A stretch of DNA of 64,000 nucleotides, taken from Budorcas taxicolor (Eukaryota; Chordata; Mammalia; Artiodactyla; Bovidae). The stretch lies in the NCBI RefSeq assembly GCF_023091745.1, contig NC_068910.1:136355170-136419169 (forward strand), given 5' to 3'. Below, piece by piece: positions 32,676 to 44,525 of the stretch. Made by a program: the position numbers and the translations under genes. Within the stretch, counting starts at the first letter, position 1, and the number at the start of each line of letters is the position of its first letter. The notes beneath the pieces were generated by a model that worked only from the letters and a program-made list of their open reading frames with translations, made no database searches and had not been told where the DNA came from.

Positions 32676-33175
32676 AGATAAGCATATTAAAAAGCAGAGA
32701 TATTACTTTGCCAATAAAGGTCCGTCTAGTCAAGGCTATGGTTTTTCCAGTAGTCATGTATGGATGTGAGCGTTGGACTAAAAAGAAAGCTGAGTGCCAA
32801 AGAATTGATGCTTCTGAACTGCGGTGTTGGAGAAGACTCTTGAGAGTCCCTTGGACTGCAAGGAGATCCAATCGGTCTACCCTAAAGGAGATCAGTCCTG
32901 AATATTCATTGGAAGGACTGATGTTGAAGCTGAAACCCCAATACTTTGGCCACCTGATGCGAAGAACTGACTCATTTGAAAAGACCCTGATGCTGGGAAA
33001 GATCGAAGGCAGAAGGAGAAGGGGACGATAGAGGATGAGATGGTTGGATGGCATCACCAACTCAATGGACATGAGTTTGGGTAAACTCCGGGAGCTGGTG
33101 ATGGACAGGGAGGCCTGGCGTGCTGCAGTCCATGGGGTCGCAAAGAGTTGGACATGACTGAGTGACTGAACTGAA
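32676..33175 (+). mobile_element. BovB LINE 3' end, plus strand
   Basis: It runs from the AAAAAGCAGAGATATTAC block to the GACTGAACTGAA end. The C-terminal ORF region is still open for about 115 codons to 33031. An open frame starting at 32525 reads from unique sequence into it, which is coincidental. It is more diverged than the 43947 copy. Confidence 0.94.
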
Positions 33176-33849
33176 GCTAAGTGCGTCTGATTGGCAATGT
33201 AAACAACAGCAAAAAGATAAAGGAGGAGGCTGCCTAATTGTGGACTGAAGAAGAAATTTAGGAGACTGAATCCTAGGGAGATCCTGTTTCTCATGGCCCT
33301 TGCCTGGTGGTTGTGGATTAAATATAAACACCTAATCTACACTGGAGGCGGAACTCAACTTCTTTACCAAATAATCAAAAGATCAGTATTTGTTATATGC
33401 AAGTAGATCTCTATCTGCCAGCTTATCTCCGTCTACAATCCCTGCCCGGCCTCAGACAGGGCAAACCATCTCTCCTCTGTGCTCCCTAAGCAGTGCCTCA
33501 GTGGGTGTTACTGAGCTTGTGGCCTGAGACTGTGGTTGGCAGGGAAAGTGAATCTCCCAGGCTCTGATGGACCGGTATCTTACTTATCCAGCATCCTCAG
33601 CAGTAGAAGGCTCTCGGTGAATGTCTGTTGAATGAACCTGTGCATTCATGTATTCCATCTATCTTTTCTAATAAACACTGAAAGCCAAAGGACAAAGATG
33701 GAGTAATCAGGAAACAGAAAGAGGTATCTGGTAATAATAAAGTAGAAGTATAGGGTTGAAACATATTAAACCATTCACAGAAAGCTAACTTCTCTTTCTC
33801 TACCCACGTCGTCTGCAAAGAAGGAAGTTCAATGGACGGGTTTATGGCT
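33176..33849. other. Mostly unique sequence, L2 end trace
   Basis: The segment 33570-33640 (tccagcatcctcagcagtagaagg, then gaatgtctgttgaatgaac) looks like the very end of an L2 element. No exon is supported. Confidence 0.4.
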
Positions 33850-34005
33850 GAGTGTCCAGGGACCTTGATCAAGAGTCAGGGAAGCTCTCTTTTGTCTAAC
33901 TCTCTGACCTGGGGCAAGTCCCCTCTCATGGAATGAAAAGATTATCTCAGATGACCTCCCAAGGTCCTTACACTTCTGTCATTTTGTAATCTTATACATC
34001 TAGCA
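33850..34005 (+). mobile_element. MIR SINE fragment
   Basis: The blocks tctctgacctggggcaagtcccc, gattatctcagatgacctcccaagg and cttctgtcattttgtaatc follow the MIR middle-to-3' order. Confidence 0.6.
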
Positions 34006-34048
34006 CCATAATCCTAAGGTAATTCTTATGACTCATAAGATTCCATTT

Positions 34049-34081
<33 letters not shown>

Positions 34082-34086
34082 GTATA
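34049..34086. repeat. (TG)n(TA)n microsatellite
   Basis: About nine TG units are followed directly by about eight TA units; a good length-polymorphism candidate. Confidence 0.95.
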
Positions 34087-34629
34087 CTGCAACTTCTTTA
34101 TTGTATTATTTTATTCCTCCAAGGTATTGGAGGAAGCACTTTACCATGATTTGAGGGCCTGAGGACACAGCAGAGTGCACCAGGCCTGCATTTACCCACC
34201 AGCCCTCAGCCCTCTAGGACCCAAGTGAGGTTCAGCTTCAAAAGACTCAGTGTCACACATGCCAGACCACAGCTGCTCAAAATAGGAAAATTCTTGTTAG
34301 GAAATGACCACAGCCCCCTGGAACTGTGGAAAACATTGCCTCAGACAAAAAGGACGTTTTCAATGGAAAAAAAATCAGCAGGCGTATTATGTCTGCTAAT
34401 GCGGTCAGCCCAGGCAGTTCTCAGCAAATCCTGCCTACTCAGGCCCTTGGCTTTAGGGCAGTTCTTTTCCACCGACACTGGTCCTAATGATAAATGCAGG
34501 CTCTCACCTCTTCTGGCCCCAGCTGTCTCAAAAATCAGACTTGGAAGTCATTTTCAAATTTATCTTTGGACTGCCTTTTAAATGCTTCCTCCAGAGGCAA
34601 AAATCACAAAATGCTTTCATTAGAATGGG
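34087..34629. other. Unique sequence
   Basis: A 118-codon plus frame (34225-34581) has no recognisable motif. No repeat recognised. Confidence 0.4.
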
Positions 34630-34790
34630 TTTTAGAGATCAGCTCATGACCCTAATTTAATCCCCTGTCTGTGGAGAAATACAATGTCCCAGGTAGGGAA
34701 GTGTTTTGCTCAAGGTTACCTAGACAGGTCAAGGGGAAGAGTCCTGAGGCCCACTTTAAGCTCTTTCCATTTCCACATTGCCTCCAGCCA
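34630..34790 (-). mobile_element. MIR/L3-type ancient repeat fragment
   Basis: The order gagatcagctcatgac, aatcccctgtctgtgg and aagtgttttgctcaaggttac matches reversed MIR/L3-type ends. Low similarity. Confidence 0.5.
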
Positions 34791-36089
34791 TAGGGCCAAT
34801 TTCTCTGCTTCCTTCTCATGCAGCTGTTTCCAAGACCAACCAACCTGCCAATCAGGTAACCAATCTGGAAGTGCTTCCTATGAGCCTAGGACTATGAACT
34901 CTGTGACAGATTATGTCTTCACTGTCCCAAAGTGCAATAGTAACACTCACCTTTTGGCACAGAGCAGAGGTGGCCTGCATGGGGGAGTCTTCCTTTGCTC
35001 TCTGGAACTTAGAGTTCCACCTTTTCCATGAAAAACATCTAGAGTTAGTTGGAAAGAATTGTATATTTTTGAGTGGGTCAGATCCCAATTCTGGGGCAGG
35101 ATGGCTTAGATCTAGGCGGGGCTCCAACCATGCAGGAAGCAGCACCAGCAGCGAGGAGGCCTAAGCCAGCACAGGGGCAAACCCAGCTGCCTGCTCTTCT
35201 CAGCCTCTCTGTCTGCTGAAGCCATACACCCTCTTCCTGAGGTTTCAAGGCTGGACCAAGTGCAGCCCTTGCCCAGTTAATGCTCTTCAGGTTCACTCCC
35301 TCCAGATAGCAATGACTCTTTTCCTTCTTAGGCCACAAAAGATAAGGATTGAATTTTTTCCCACATAAATACATTAAATATTTAATATAACAGATAACAG
35401 AGACATTTATACATATGTGTATGTATGGTCAGGCAATTCAAGATGGCTATTGGTCTCTGTTCACCTCCTACTTGACCAAGCCCTGCTTTGCTCACATGAC
35501 TATCCAGTCTCCTTATTTATATAGGACTTACTTTGCCCCTGGTAACTAAGGAGCCTGCCTGACAGCAATTCCACCCTATGAATGGTCGCTCCTTCTCCCC
35601 TGATTACAGCAGACTGCTGCCATGTCCTACCTATCATATGCTGCACACAGTGGGGTGTAGCTCCAGGACACTTTTGTAAGATCCCCTGTCCAATAAACCA
35701 TCGATGTCTCTGGGCTTTTTCTTTGGTCTCTGGGCAAGGCTGGGCGACTATAAGGCTTGTGGCTCTTTGGGGTACAGCCCAACACTTTTATGTTTACAAA
35801 TGCTTGCACCATAAAGTGATTTAAGAAAACATTTTTTGACTTATTCACAGGTATCTCTTGGAAGTTCTTTGCTGTTCATCTGTCCAGAAATAGTATGATC
35901 TGTTCTTAAATTTGCTGCTACATAGTAGGAAATGATCCCCTCGGTAGAAATAATCCATTTTAAGAGGAAACATTTACTAAAATAGAATTGAAAGTAATAC
36001 CAGAAATGATAACATTTATAGATTAGAGATTTATAAAATAAAATTTAAAACATCTTTGTGGTAGAAAACTTGAAAAATACTTTTTAAGA
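34791..36089. other. Gene-free stretch, no recognised element
   Basis: No repeat or exon signature. Confidence 0.4.
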
Positions 36090-36395
36090 ATCTGCAAGCC
36101 CATCACCTAGCGTGGTGCCATCTAATTTGTGCTAACCATCACATTGCCATGAGCACTTGAAATGTGAAAATCTGAATGAGATGTGCTGTTGGTATAATAT
36201 ACACCCTGGATTTTGAAGATTTTGTACAAAAAAAGTATAAAATCTATCATTAATACCTTTAAAAATACTTATGTGCTTGAAACTATAATATTTTGGACAT
36301 ATAAACAAAATATATCATTAAAATTAATTTCACCTGTTTTTTAATGCAGCTACTAAAAACCGTAAAATGACATGTGTGACTCACGTTACATTTCT
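36090..36395. mobile_element. Old interspersed repeat, family unresolved
   Basis: Sequence such as atgagcacttgaaatgtg, tacaccctggattttgaag, attaatttcacctg and tgtgactcacgttacatttctatttg resembles a common mammalian DNA-transposon-like repeat, but I cannot name it securely. Confidence 0.4.
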
Positions 36396-37176
36396 ATTTG
36401 ACTGCTAGGTCTAGAGAAAACACTGCTAATGTTTTGATGTATTTCCCCCATTGTGTGTGTCTGCAGTTGAGAAGTCTAGCTCCTGGTTACAAACCCATGT
36501 GTGATTTTTCAGGCCTGCTTCCCAGGCAAGGCTTTCCCTGGCAGCCACACCGGGAAAGCTGTGGGCCTGGCCCCAGCCTCGGCACGCAGCTCGGGTATCC
36601 CAGTCTCTGTAGAGAGAGTCGCAATCTAGTCTCAGGCCTCTTGGTCAGGCAAGCCTTTCATATGTTTACATCCCTAACCCCGGTGCCTTCATGCCCAGGT
36701 CTCCTTCCCTGAGGTCTTGAGCAGAGGTCTTCCAGGCACCTCAGCTGAGACCTCTGTGTGGAGGGAGGGCCTTGCCACTTCTCCCCAAGGAGACTCAGGA
36801 CTCAGCACACATCCACTCTCAGTTCTCCCCTCCCCCACTCTAGGGTCTGTAAAGCTGCCAGAGCCTCTTATTCAGGACCCCTTCAACACTGAGATCAGCC
36901 CACATCAGTGCTGACCCACCTGGGCCTCTACCAAGGTGTCATTTCATGGAGAAAATGAAACAGGAGGAAGTTAGCGCCTTCTCGGGTTCAGCTTCCTGCT
37001 TATGCTACCACAGCAAGTGATTAAAAGCTTCACTGTTACTTTCATTTTGGCTCATTGTTGCTTCAATCAGCTGTTCTGACACCTGACAGCTCGGCTTGCT
37101 CTTCCAGCTCAGCTGAGCTCCTGACAGTATTTCTCTTTTAAACAAAATGGGGATCTTACTGAAATACGATTTTCTA
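36396..37176. other. Gene-free stretch, no recognised element
   Basis: No repeat or exon signature. A 104-codon frame starts at 36398 without motifs. Confidence 0.4.
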
Positions 37177-37600
37177 TCTGTATTGGTCAGGATTCCTACA
37201 GGAGACAGTCAAATTAGGATAATTCAAGGAGGTTTTATTTATAAAGGGGCTGATTAGTAAAGATAGGTTGGAGTATGGGACAATCAAAGGACAGTTTAGA
37301 AACCCAGGGCTAGCAGAGCAGAGCTGCTGCCATCCCTGAGTCTGACAGGATAAGGAGCGGGAGAGGGCCTCGGAACCAGAAAAGAGAGCTGCACAGAGCT
37401 GGGATGCTCCAAAAGGAAGGAAACTGCCAGATTGAGGCCATGTCATAGGATGGAGCCGGGGAAATAAATACCTCATATCTCTCTCCTCCTTCCCTCTAAC
37501 TCAGGTTGTCCATTGGCTAAAACCAATCAGAAGCTAGAGGACGTGGAACCCCTGTGGCTGTGGTCCTCTCTCAGTGCAGAAAGCAGAGTGGAGACAGGGG
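37177..37600. mobile_element. LTR-like old repeat fragment
   Basis: The left end gtattggtcaggattcctac with a following tttatttataaaggggctgatt stretch, and the later ctcctccttccctctaac and gttgtccattggctaaaacc blocks, are in the order of a common old LTR-type mammalian repeat. Family unresolved. Confidence 0.45.
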
Positions 37601-38884
37601 AAAGTGAGTGTAGCCACACAGTTTGCTATCTGGCACTTTCCTCACATGGCATTGCCCTAGGTTATGCCCTCACATTATGCCCTAGCCTGTTAACCTGATT
37701 TCCTTCCCAACATCACTAGCATCCCATCCTAACACCTACACTGCTGAGCAGGCACAGTCTACAGGACACCCAGCCCAAACACCTTAATCCCACTTGGGTT
37801 TCTAGCCTGGGGTACTGTTTGATGCTGTGTGTGTGTGTACACAGGCGTGTATGCACTGCAAATGTTCAGGTGTTCTAATCTCCATCCCTCCTAGTACATG
37901 CTTCCTTCAATATTAGCCCTGAGTAGGAACATCCAGAGCCTACAGACATGTGGCTTTGCACAGGGGAGACCCTCTGGTGGGCTGGTTCCTTTGAATCCTG
38001 CCCTGGTTCCCACCCACCCCAGAGTCTTCTTTCTTTCCTTGTCCAACATGAGTCACCCACCCACCCCCACTTCAGTACTGTTTCTCCTCAGTGGACGATC
38101 ACAAGTGACTGGTGCCCTCCCAGACGTCGGTACTCCACCAAGAGTAGGGTCTGGGAAAGAGTGATCTTCCTAGGCTAAGAGGTTCAGAATGAAGTGAATC
38201 CTCCTGGGACAGCGGGCAGCCCTCCCAGTTCTCTAATTGAATCTTTAATTGTTTAGTTCAAGTTTGCTAGGAAGTTAGATGAAGAGACTACCCAGGCTAA
38301 ACAGTCCGGAGCTGAGGTCCCTGGAAGGCAGCAGGGAGTGAGTGGACTGCACGTGACAAGATAGGGTCAACCTTCCTCTTTTATCATCTGTCTACAAAGC
38401 CAATGGATACTGAGTTGCCAGGCATGGGGCTCCAGGGTCAGCTAGTGGCTGCACTCAGGTACAAGAAAGTTTATTTGCAAAGGAAACAGGAGAGAAGGTA
38501 TAATGCCATGGTGGGGATGTGGCGAGCAGAAGGGAGTCATTTTATAGAACAGGAAACAATCTGTTGCGGGGATTATTATACCTCAGGAAGAAGAAAAGAC
38601 AATTTGAGTTTTGGGGGGAGAAGGCAATTTGAACATAAACTGATGAGGGTGCCATCTGAAGGAGCGTTCATTTTGTGCTTGTCAAAGCCCTGAACATGTA
38701 GGAGGACCCACAACCACCAAGGGCAAGCCCAAGGGACAAAGAAGACTTTCTGACTGGGAGGGAGGTGAACGACCAGCGGTGATGTCCTCCCAGCACAGAG
38801 GGGGTGCCTGGCGCATTGATGCCAGACTGGTCATCAGCGTCTGCCCCGTCACCTGACATCACTAGCATATGCAGCTTTATATGC
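37601..38884. other. Gene-free stretch, no recognised element
   Basis: A short TG run occurs at 37829-37840. No exon or repeat is supported. Confidence 0.4.
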
Positions 38885-39165
38885 CTTCAATCATCCCCTC
38901 ATTCATTCACTGGCCTGACAAACATTTAATATAGACCCTGCTCTGTGTTGGTTGAAGCACTAGGCAGAGAGAGACAGGAAAGCACAAGTCACCAGAAAGC
39001 TAACAGTGCAGTGGAGGAGAAAAAAAGGTTTCCAAGTTTCCAGGGCAGTGAGGGGCTGTGAGGGGGAGACAGTAAATATTAAGGATTAGGAAGGAGTGAG
39101 GAAGGCTTCACTCAGAAGCGGAGGGCTGAGGGAAGGAGGAGGAGAATGAGTTCATTAAGCAGGTG
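38885..39165 (-). mobile_element. L2 LINE 3' end fragment, minus strand
   Basis: The plus strand starts with the reversed terminus ctcattcattcactgg, followed by gacaaacatttaatatagacc, and later gaaggcttcactcagaagcgg. This is the L2 3' end order reversed. Confidence 0.65.
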
Positions 39166-42100
39166 CTCAGCAAGTATGTCTGGACCCCCTCCCAATAAAA
39201 ATGGAATGCATACATCATAAGAATTTACCAATGTATTGTGAATACTGTCAGTTTTTCTCTTGATTTACCTATCAAGTTGGAATCTACACATTAAAGTTTT
39301 CCATGGATAACAAGGAGGCATCCTGGAATCTCTTTGGGTTCCCAGCTCCTCCAGGGGCTGGCCTTCTGTCAGTTGCTGAAGAGTTCACATATCTGAAGGA
39401 TCGCTAATAGCAGAAAGCTGTGAAAAGATCCCTGGGTGAGGCTTCCAAGTCAGTGAGACTGAGAAACTGCCAACGGTGGCTCAGGGCCTTTCAGATGTTC
39501 TTGGGTGAGAATCTGAGAGGCTGATCCCACTGGGCCCCCGGGCTTGAGAAAGACCTTGGATAGAAGGCCTTTGCTTCTGTCGCTTGGAGCAGCCTCTCCC
39601 TCCAGTTTATGCTCAGCTTTGTCCCCTGCACTCGGGCAGTCTGGTCCCCTTGGAATGGGGCTCAGTGCCTGTCCCTTTCCCCACCCCTCCATCCTGTCAT
39701 AGATGTCTGGCAGGATACCTTCTCCTATGGCAGACCTAGCAGGGCACCAGTTTCCACTTCTATTAAGCACAGGGGAGTCTGGACACAACAGAAACAATAG
39801 CCTCTAAAAAGCACTCCCTTTTTCTAGCTTACACTACTATTCTCTTCCCCACAGGACTGGACACTCTGTCCTTCTCACTGTCAATCATTACTGACCCTCT
39901 GAGAGCCTGCCATCTTGGAACCCACTCTCCCAGCCACAGGCTTCAGATAACCAATAACCTCCAGCAGAAAGAATGTAAAATTACAACATGCACATACATC
40001 CTCTTGTGATGAGAGTGAGCAGAAATGCTGCTCAATCTCCAGCCTCCATGCCCAAACCAAGTGTCTACCAGATGTGGGCTGACCGCCTGAGAGCGGAGGC
40101 CAAACTGAGAACCCGCAGAGGCTCTTCAAAGAGCTGAAGAAATGGCAAGAATGGGAGAATCTGATGAAGCCACCAAGGGCTCATCTTCATATCACCAAAC
40201 AGCTGTCCGTGTCTGTTCTCTTCTCCCTGGATAGTTCCTGTTTTCCACATGCAAGACACTCAGTACTTACTTGTTGGATGAACAAATGAATATGTTAGAT
40301 GGATTTGTCTCAAACTGTCTGAGGTTTTAACTACTCTGAGGAGATATTTTGGAGTCATTACGACCCAGGCGCTGAATATCTCAATACATATGAAAACATC
40401 TGGAACGCACATACTTCCTTATTTGCACCCTTGAAAACTATGCACTATTGAGCAGAAAAAATAAGAAAAAAATCACTAGTGCTTGTTGATAATCATGAGG
40501 GGAAGAAGAAATTGTGGTGTATGTGTCTGTGTTTACGAGTAGCTGAGGACAGGGAAGAAGAGAAGAGTCGTTCAAAAACGGAAAATCTCAAGTTTTAAAT
40601 ATTTCTCTTTATGAGGACCTCCCTGCTCAGCTCCTGTGAAGACGACCCCATCCCTTGCCATTCACATCATCCGCCAATCAGTTCAGGGCTCTGCCCTGAC
40701 GTTGTAGTTGGTGACCACTTCTCCAGCTCTGGGGCCTCCCGTGCAGACATCAGAGCCTTGTTTAGCAATGACGACAGCATCTAACACTGACAGCTCTCTC
40801 ACTGTCAGGAAGACTGTCCTGTCTACCAGCTGCCTGCTATCCCCTCTCAGGGATGACGATGTACTGGTAATTCTATAGTTAGGGCTAGACCTCCTGCAGA
40901 AGAGACGGAAGCCCTTTCTCAGTGTCGTGGCTCAGTGCCAGCCAATGGGCTAGTGGATTCTGCTTCCATCCTAAGGAGTCAAGGGTCCTGGAAAGGGAAG
41001 TGGGCAGCTAGAGCTGTATAACAAAGGCTAGAGGGGAAGAGATTGTTCCCGGTGACCGTACTGGGCTTGTACTAGGCCTGGGTAGCAGTGTAGGTGCAGT
41101 GAATGCCAGGCAAACCTGCCAGCTCCAGAGAGACAGGGCTTTTGACTCCCAGCTGAGGCATAAGCAGAGGAAGCCAGGGCTGCCACAGGAAATGGGACGT
41201 TTCTGAGGTGCAGCCACCAGTGTAGTTGGGAGGCTCACAGTCATGTTGCCTGGGAGAGGACAGCTCAGGAAGCAAGCAGGAGGGTGGTGGCTAACAGGCT
41301 GAGAACATCTGAAAAGTCTCTTCCTTCCCCCAAATTGCAAACTTTCCCTAAGCACTGACATGAAGCTGTTTATATTTCCTAGCCAAGATGAAATCTCTTG
41401 CTGACTGGATTTGAAGACAAACAGATTGTAAACTTTCTTCCTCTTCATGTGGTATTGGGGTGGGAGGAGAGAGAGACACTCATAGAAACATACAGACTGA
41501 CATAGCTATAATGAATTAGTCTTTCTATGAAGTATTTGACCACACACATGAATTAACTGGAAATCAGCAGTCAGCCCTATTATCTGTTTGTACTCAAGTT
41601 AAAAAACGTCACACTAAGTTTCTGCTTTTCTGACATTTTATATAGCTTGAAATAAAAATCTAACGATGAGAAACAGCAAATGCTTTGTTTCTTTTATCCA
41701 GGGGCTGGGGAGTGGGGAATAAAAATATATCTCCTACCCTTGTCAGTTAATAGATTTTAGTGGAATTGCTAGGCCAGAGTATCCTATTACAGGGAAAAAC
41801 AAAACAGGCTGGGTTTCTAGTTTATTACCAGCTCTGGGATCAACTTCATGGTTTGGCTGATGTTTTCTGTTTTTCTTTAATGAAAATGAAAGTCCTTTGT
41901 GCACAATCTCTCTAAACTTTTAGAATAATCTAATTGTTCTTAAGTCCCATGGTTCCTATGGGGACACACGAAAGGCTCTTCTAAACCCATAATCCTAGGC
42001 TATAAAAAAATCTAGGCGACTGATCAAAGGTGAACTACCCACTTACAACTCCTCTTTCAAGGCGCCTTCCCATCTTCCTGACAGTTTTATAGAAGTGTTT

Positions 42101-42924
42101 CTCTTTTTCTGCAACCCAGATCAAAGATTTGGATGTGAGAGTCTCCCTACCCCCCACCTGGCACGGAAGGAAAGGATTATCTCAGGAATTAAGAACGTCA
42201 GAGAAGTGGGTTTACCCACCTCCCTGGGGGGTGGGGGCAAGACCTGGAGCCATTTCTTGATGATAGGAACTGAGCCAAACAAAAACAGGGGTGCCCTGTC
42301 TCTGTTCTTGCACAGGAGGAGATAAACTTATTCCATCTTCCAGCCTTCCAATTGAAATTTTCTGACCTTTTGTGCATAGTTTTAGTTAATATCTACAAGT
42401 TGCTAGAATCAGGTTTATTTATTGGTCATTGACCCTCCTTTCCCTCCCACCCACGGTAAACTCAAGTAGCAGTGCCCTCCCAGGCCACTGGAACGTCCCC
42501 CGAAAACCTGAGTCTGGGTAGCCGTGAGCAGAGCAGGAGGTGGGAAGTAGCTGGACAGTGTTTCATCACTTTAGTTCACAGCTTCATCCATTCAGTGGTT
42601 TGTTTTCAATACTACCCCCTACCTTTTCCTGGTCACACCTGGATCTTCTTTAGGTCTTAACAGTCAAGGTAAACTTCTTAAGAATGCTTCTTTGAGGGCA
42701 GGACATGCCTCCATCCCTGGGGACTCAGTGCCTAATCCTGTAAAGAGACCCTGAGATTGGAAACAGGAGCACCATGAAGCTCCTCTTCCTCTGGGAACCA
42801 CCAACCTACTTTCCCCACTTCTATTTAGTCCTGACCCTGCACGCTGGGTTTCATTAGGGCGGACCCTCAACGTAGGGGTGTTGTGAAGGGTGGAACACAG
42901 TTTCCCAAAATTACATAATCTTTT
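39166..42924. other. Long gene-free stretch, no recent transposon
   Basis: About 3.7 kb without BovB, L1 or SINE. A weak L2 terminus may lie at 40255-40305. The minus-strand frame 41008-41448 (146 codons) has no motifs. No exon is supported. Confidence 0.45.
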
Positions 42925-43085
42925 TGTTTAAAGGGACTTGAGAGATCATCTAAGACTTCACCTACGGAGAAACTACAGGGAATCTGGATACACCTGATTC
43001 ACCCAGAGTTCACCCAGAGTCACCCAACCCAAGATAGGTCCTGAAACCAGATCTTCTTACTCGGGCTTCTGCTACCTTAGAGCTC
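42925..43085 (-). mobile_element. L3/MIR-type ancient repeat fragment
   Basis: The blocks aaagggacttgagagatcatctaagac and cggagaaactacaggg, then acccaacccaagataggtcc, follow reversed L3/MIR order. A ten-base unit (ttcacccaga / tcaccc) is imperfectly repeated at 42999-43026. Confidence 0.45.
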
Positions 43086-43421
43086 AACATAGGATGCCCC
43101 TAAAGAAATTAAATTTTTGAAGGGTTTGGTCCCTTGGGGACTGCTAGTTTGACTAGCTGGTTATGGTTTAATGACAATGGGTATGGAGAATTGTTTGGGG
43201 ATATTGGTGGAGGCATATTCTCCAGAACTACCATTCCTAGGGGGACATTCAACCCCTGAGGACCCTCTGCATTCTGGCCTTTCCTCTGCAGTCTTCCAAC
43301 CTCAGTTCCCTATTTCCAGTCATTGCTTCTACTCCAGCCAAATCCCTCTACTCATTGCTCTTGCTTCCTCTCTTTGCATAGTCCCCTTTGTCCTGCCCTT
43401 GTCTTCATTTAAGCGATTCCT
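43086..43421. other. Unique sequence
   Basis: No repeat or exon signature was recognised. Confidence 0.4.
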
Positions 43422-43548
43422 ACTGGAGAAGGTAATGGCAACCCACTCCAATATTCTTGCCTGGGAAATCCTATGGACAGAGGAGCCTGGCAGGCTATAA
43501 TCCATGAGGTGACAAAGAGTCAGACACTGCTTAGCAACTGAGCGCACA
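43422..43548 (+). mobile_element. BOV-A monomer SINE
   Basis: It starts CTGGAGAAGGTAATGGCAACC and ends CACTGCTTAGCAACTGAGCG, i.e. one BOV-A unit without a tRNA head. No clear TSD. Confidence 0.88.
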
Positions 43549-43629
43549 CGCATCCATGCTTTAAAGCCCATCTCAAGTCCCAGCCCGTCTTCCTCCTGCA
43601 GTAGTACTCAGAACCTACTCTGGACACTT

Positions 43630-43745
43630 GCCGCTCAAAGTATGACCACAGACCTGCAGTACCAGCCCCACCCCCAAGCTGCTTAATAAGAGCCCACATT
43701 TTAACAAGATATCCTGGTGACTGATATACATAATCAAATGAGAGA
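43630..43745 (+). mobile_element. MER5-like hAT remnant (first of two)
   Basis: The order gctcaaagtatgaccacagacc, agccccaccccc and attttaacaagatatcctgg follows MER5A/B with an internal deletion. Confidence 0.6.
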
Positions 43746-43748
43746 CAC

Positions 43749-43946
43749 ACTAGTCTCAACTAGGGTGCTTCTAGTGTGATCCTAGGACCAACAGCATCAC
43801 CATCGCCTGGGAATATGTTAAACATGCAAATTCTTGAGCCCCACCTCAGGCCTACTGAATCAGACACTCTTGGGTGGTACCCAACAATCTGTGCTTTAAC
43901 AAGCCCTCCACAGGATTCTGATGCATGCTTAAGTTCAAGAAACTAT
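43749..43946 (+). mobile_element. MER5-like hAT remnant (second of two)
   Basis: The order gcatcaccatcgcctggg, gagccccacctcaggcctac, aatctgtgctttaacaagcc and ggattctgatgcatgc follows MER5A closely. Its right terminus is abutted by the BovB 3' tail at 43947. Confidence 0.75.
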
Positions 43947-44525
43947 CAGTTCAGTTCAGTCGCTCAGCCATGTCTGACTCTTTGCGACCCCATGAATCGC
44001 AGCACACCAGGCCTCCCTGTCCATCACCAACTCCCAGAGTTCACTCAGACTCACGTCCATCGAGTCCGTGATGCCATCCAGCCATCTCATCCTTGGTCGT
44101 CCCCTTCTCCTCCTGCCCCCAATCCCTCCCAGCATCAAAGTCTTTTCCAATGAGTCAACTCTTCTCATGAGGTGGCCAAAGTACTGGAGTTTCAGCTTTA
44201 GCATCATTCCTTCCAAAGAAATCCCAGGGTTGATCTCCTTCAGAATGGACTGGTTGGATCTCCTTGCAGTCCAAGGGACTCTCAAGAGTCTTCTCCAACA
44301 CCACAGTTCAAAAGCATCAATTCTTCGGCGCTCAGCCTTCTTCACAGTCCGACTCTCACATCCATACATGACTACTGGAAAAACCATAGCCTTGACTAGA
44401 CGGACCTTAGTCGGCAAAGTAATCTCTGCTTTTGAATATGCTATCTAGGTTGGTCATAACTTTTCTTCCAAGGAGTAAGCATCTTTTAATTTCACGGCTG
44501 CAATCACCATCTGCAGTGATTTTGG
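43947..44525 (-). mobile_element. BovB LINE 3' end, well preserved
   Basis: The reversed terminus CAGTTCAGTTCAGTCGCTC at 43947 leads into the C-terminal ORF region, open for 153 codons on the minus strand (43956-44417), and stops at 44525. A five-base flank ACTAT occurs on both sides (43942-43946 and 44526-44530), which may be a short TSD. This is one of the least diverged BovB copies here. Confidence 0.95.

Noticed and set aside
32525..33031. 168-codon plus-strand frame that looks like a fusion of a novel N-terminus with a BovB protein end
   Set aside because: The first part reads through unique sequence with no motif and no promoter evidence; the rest is the BovB C-terminal region. The junction is simply the BovB truncation point.
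41008..41448. 146-codon minus-strand frame
   Set aside because: No domain, no signal, no repeat; a second overlapping frame exists in the same interval. A frame of this length is expected by chance in 64 kb.
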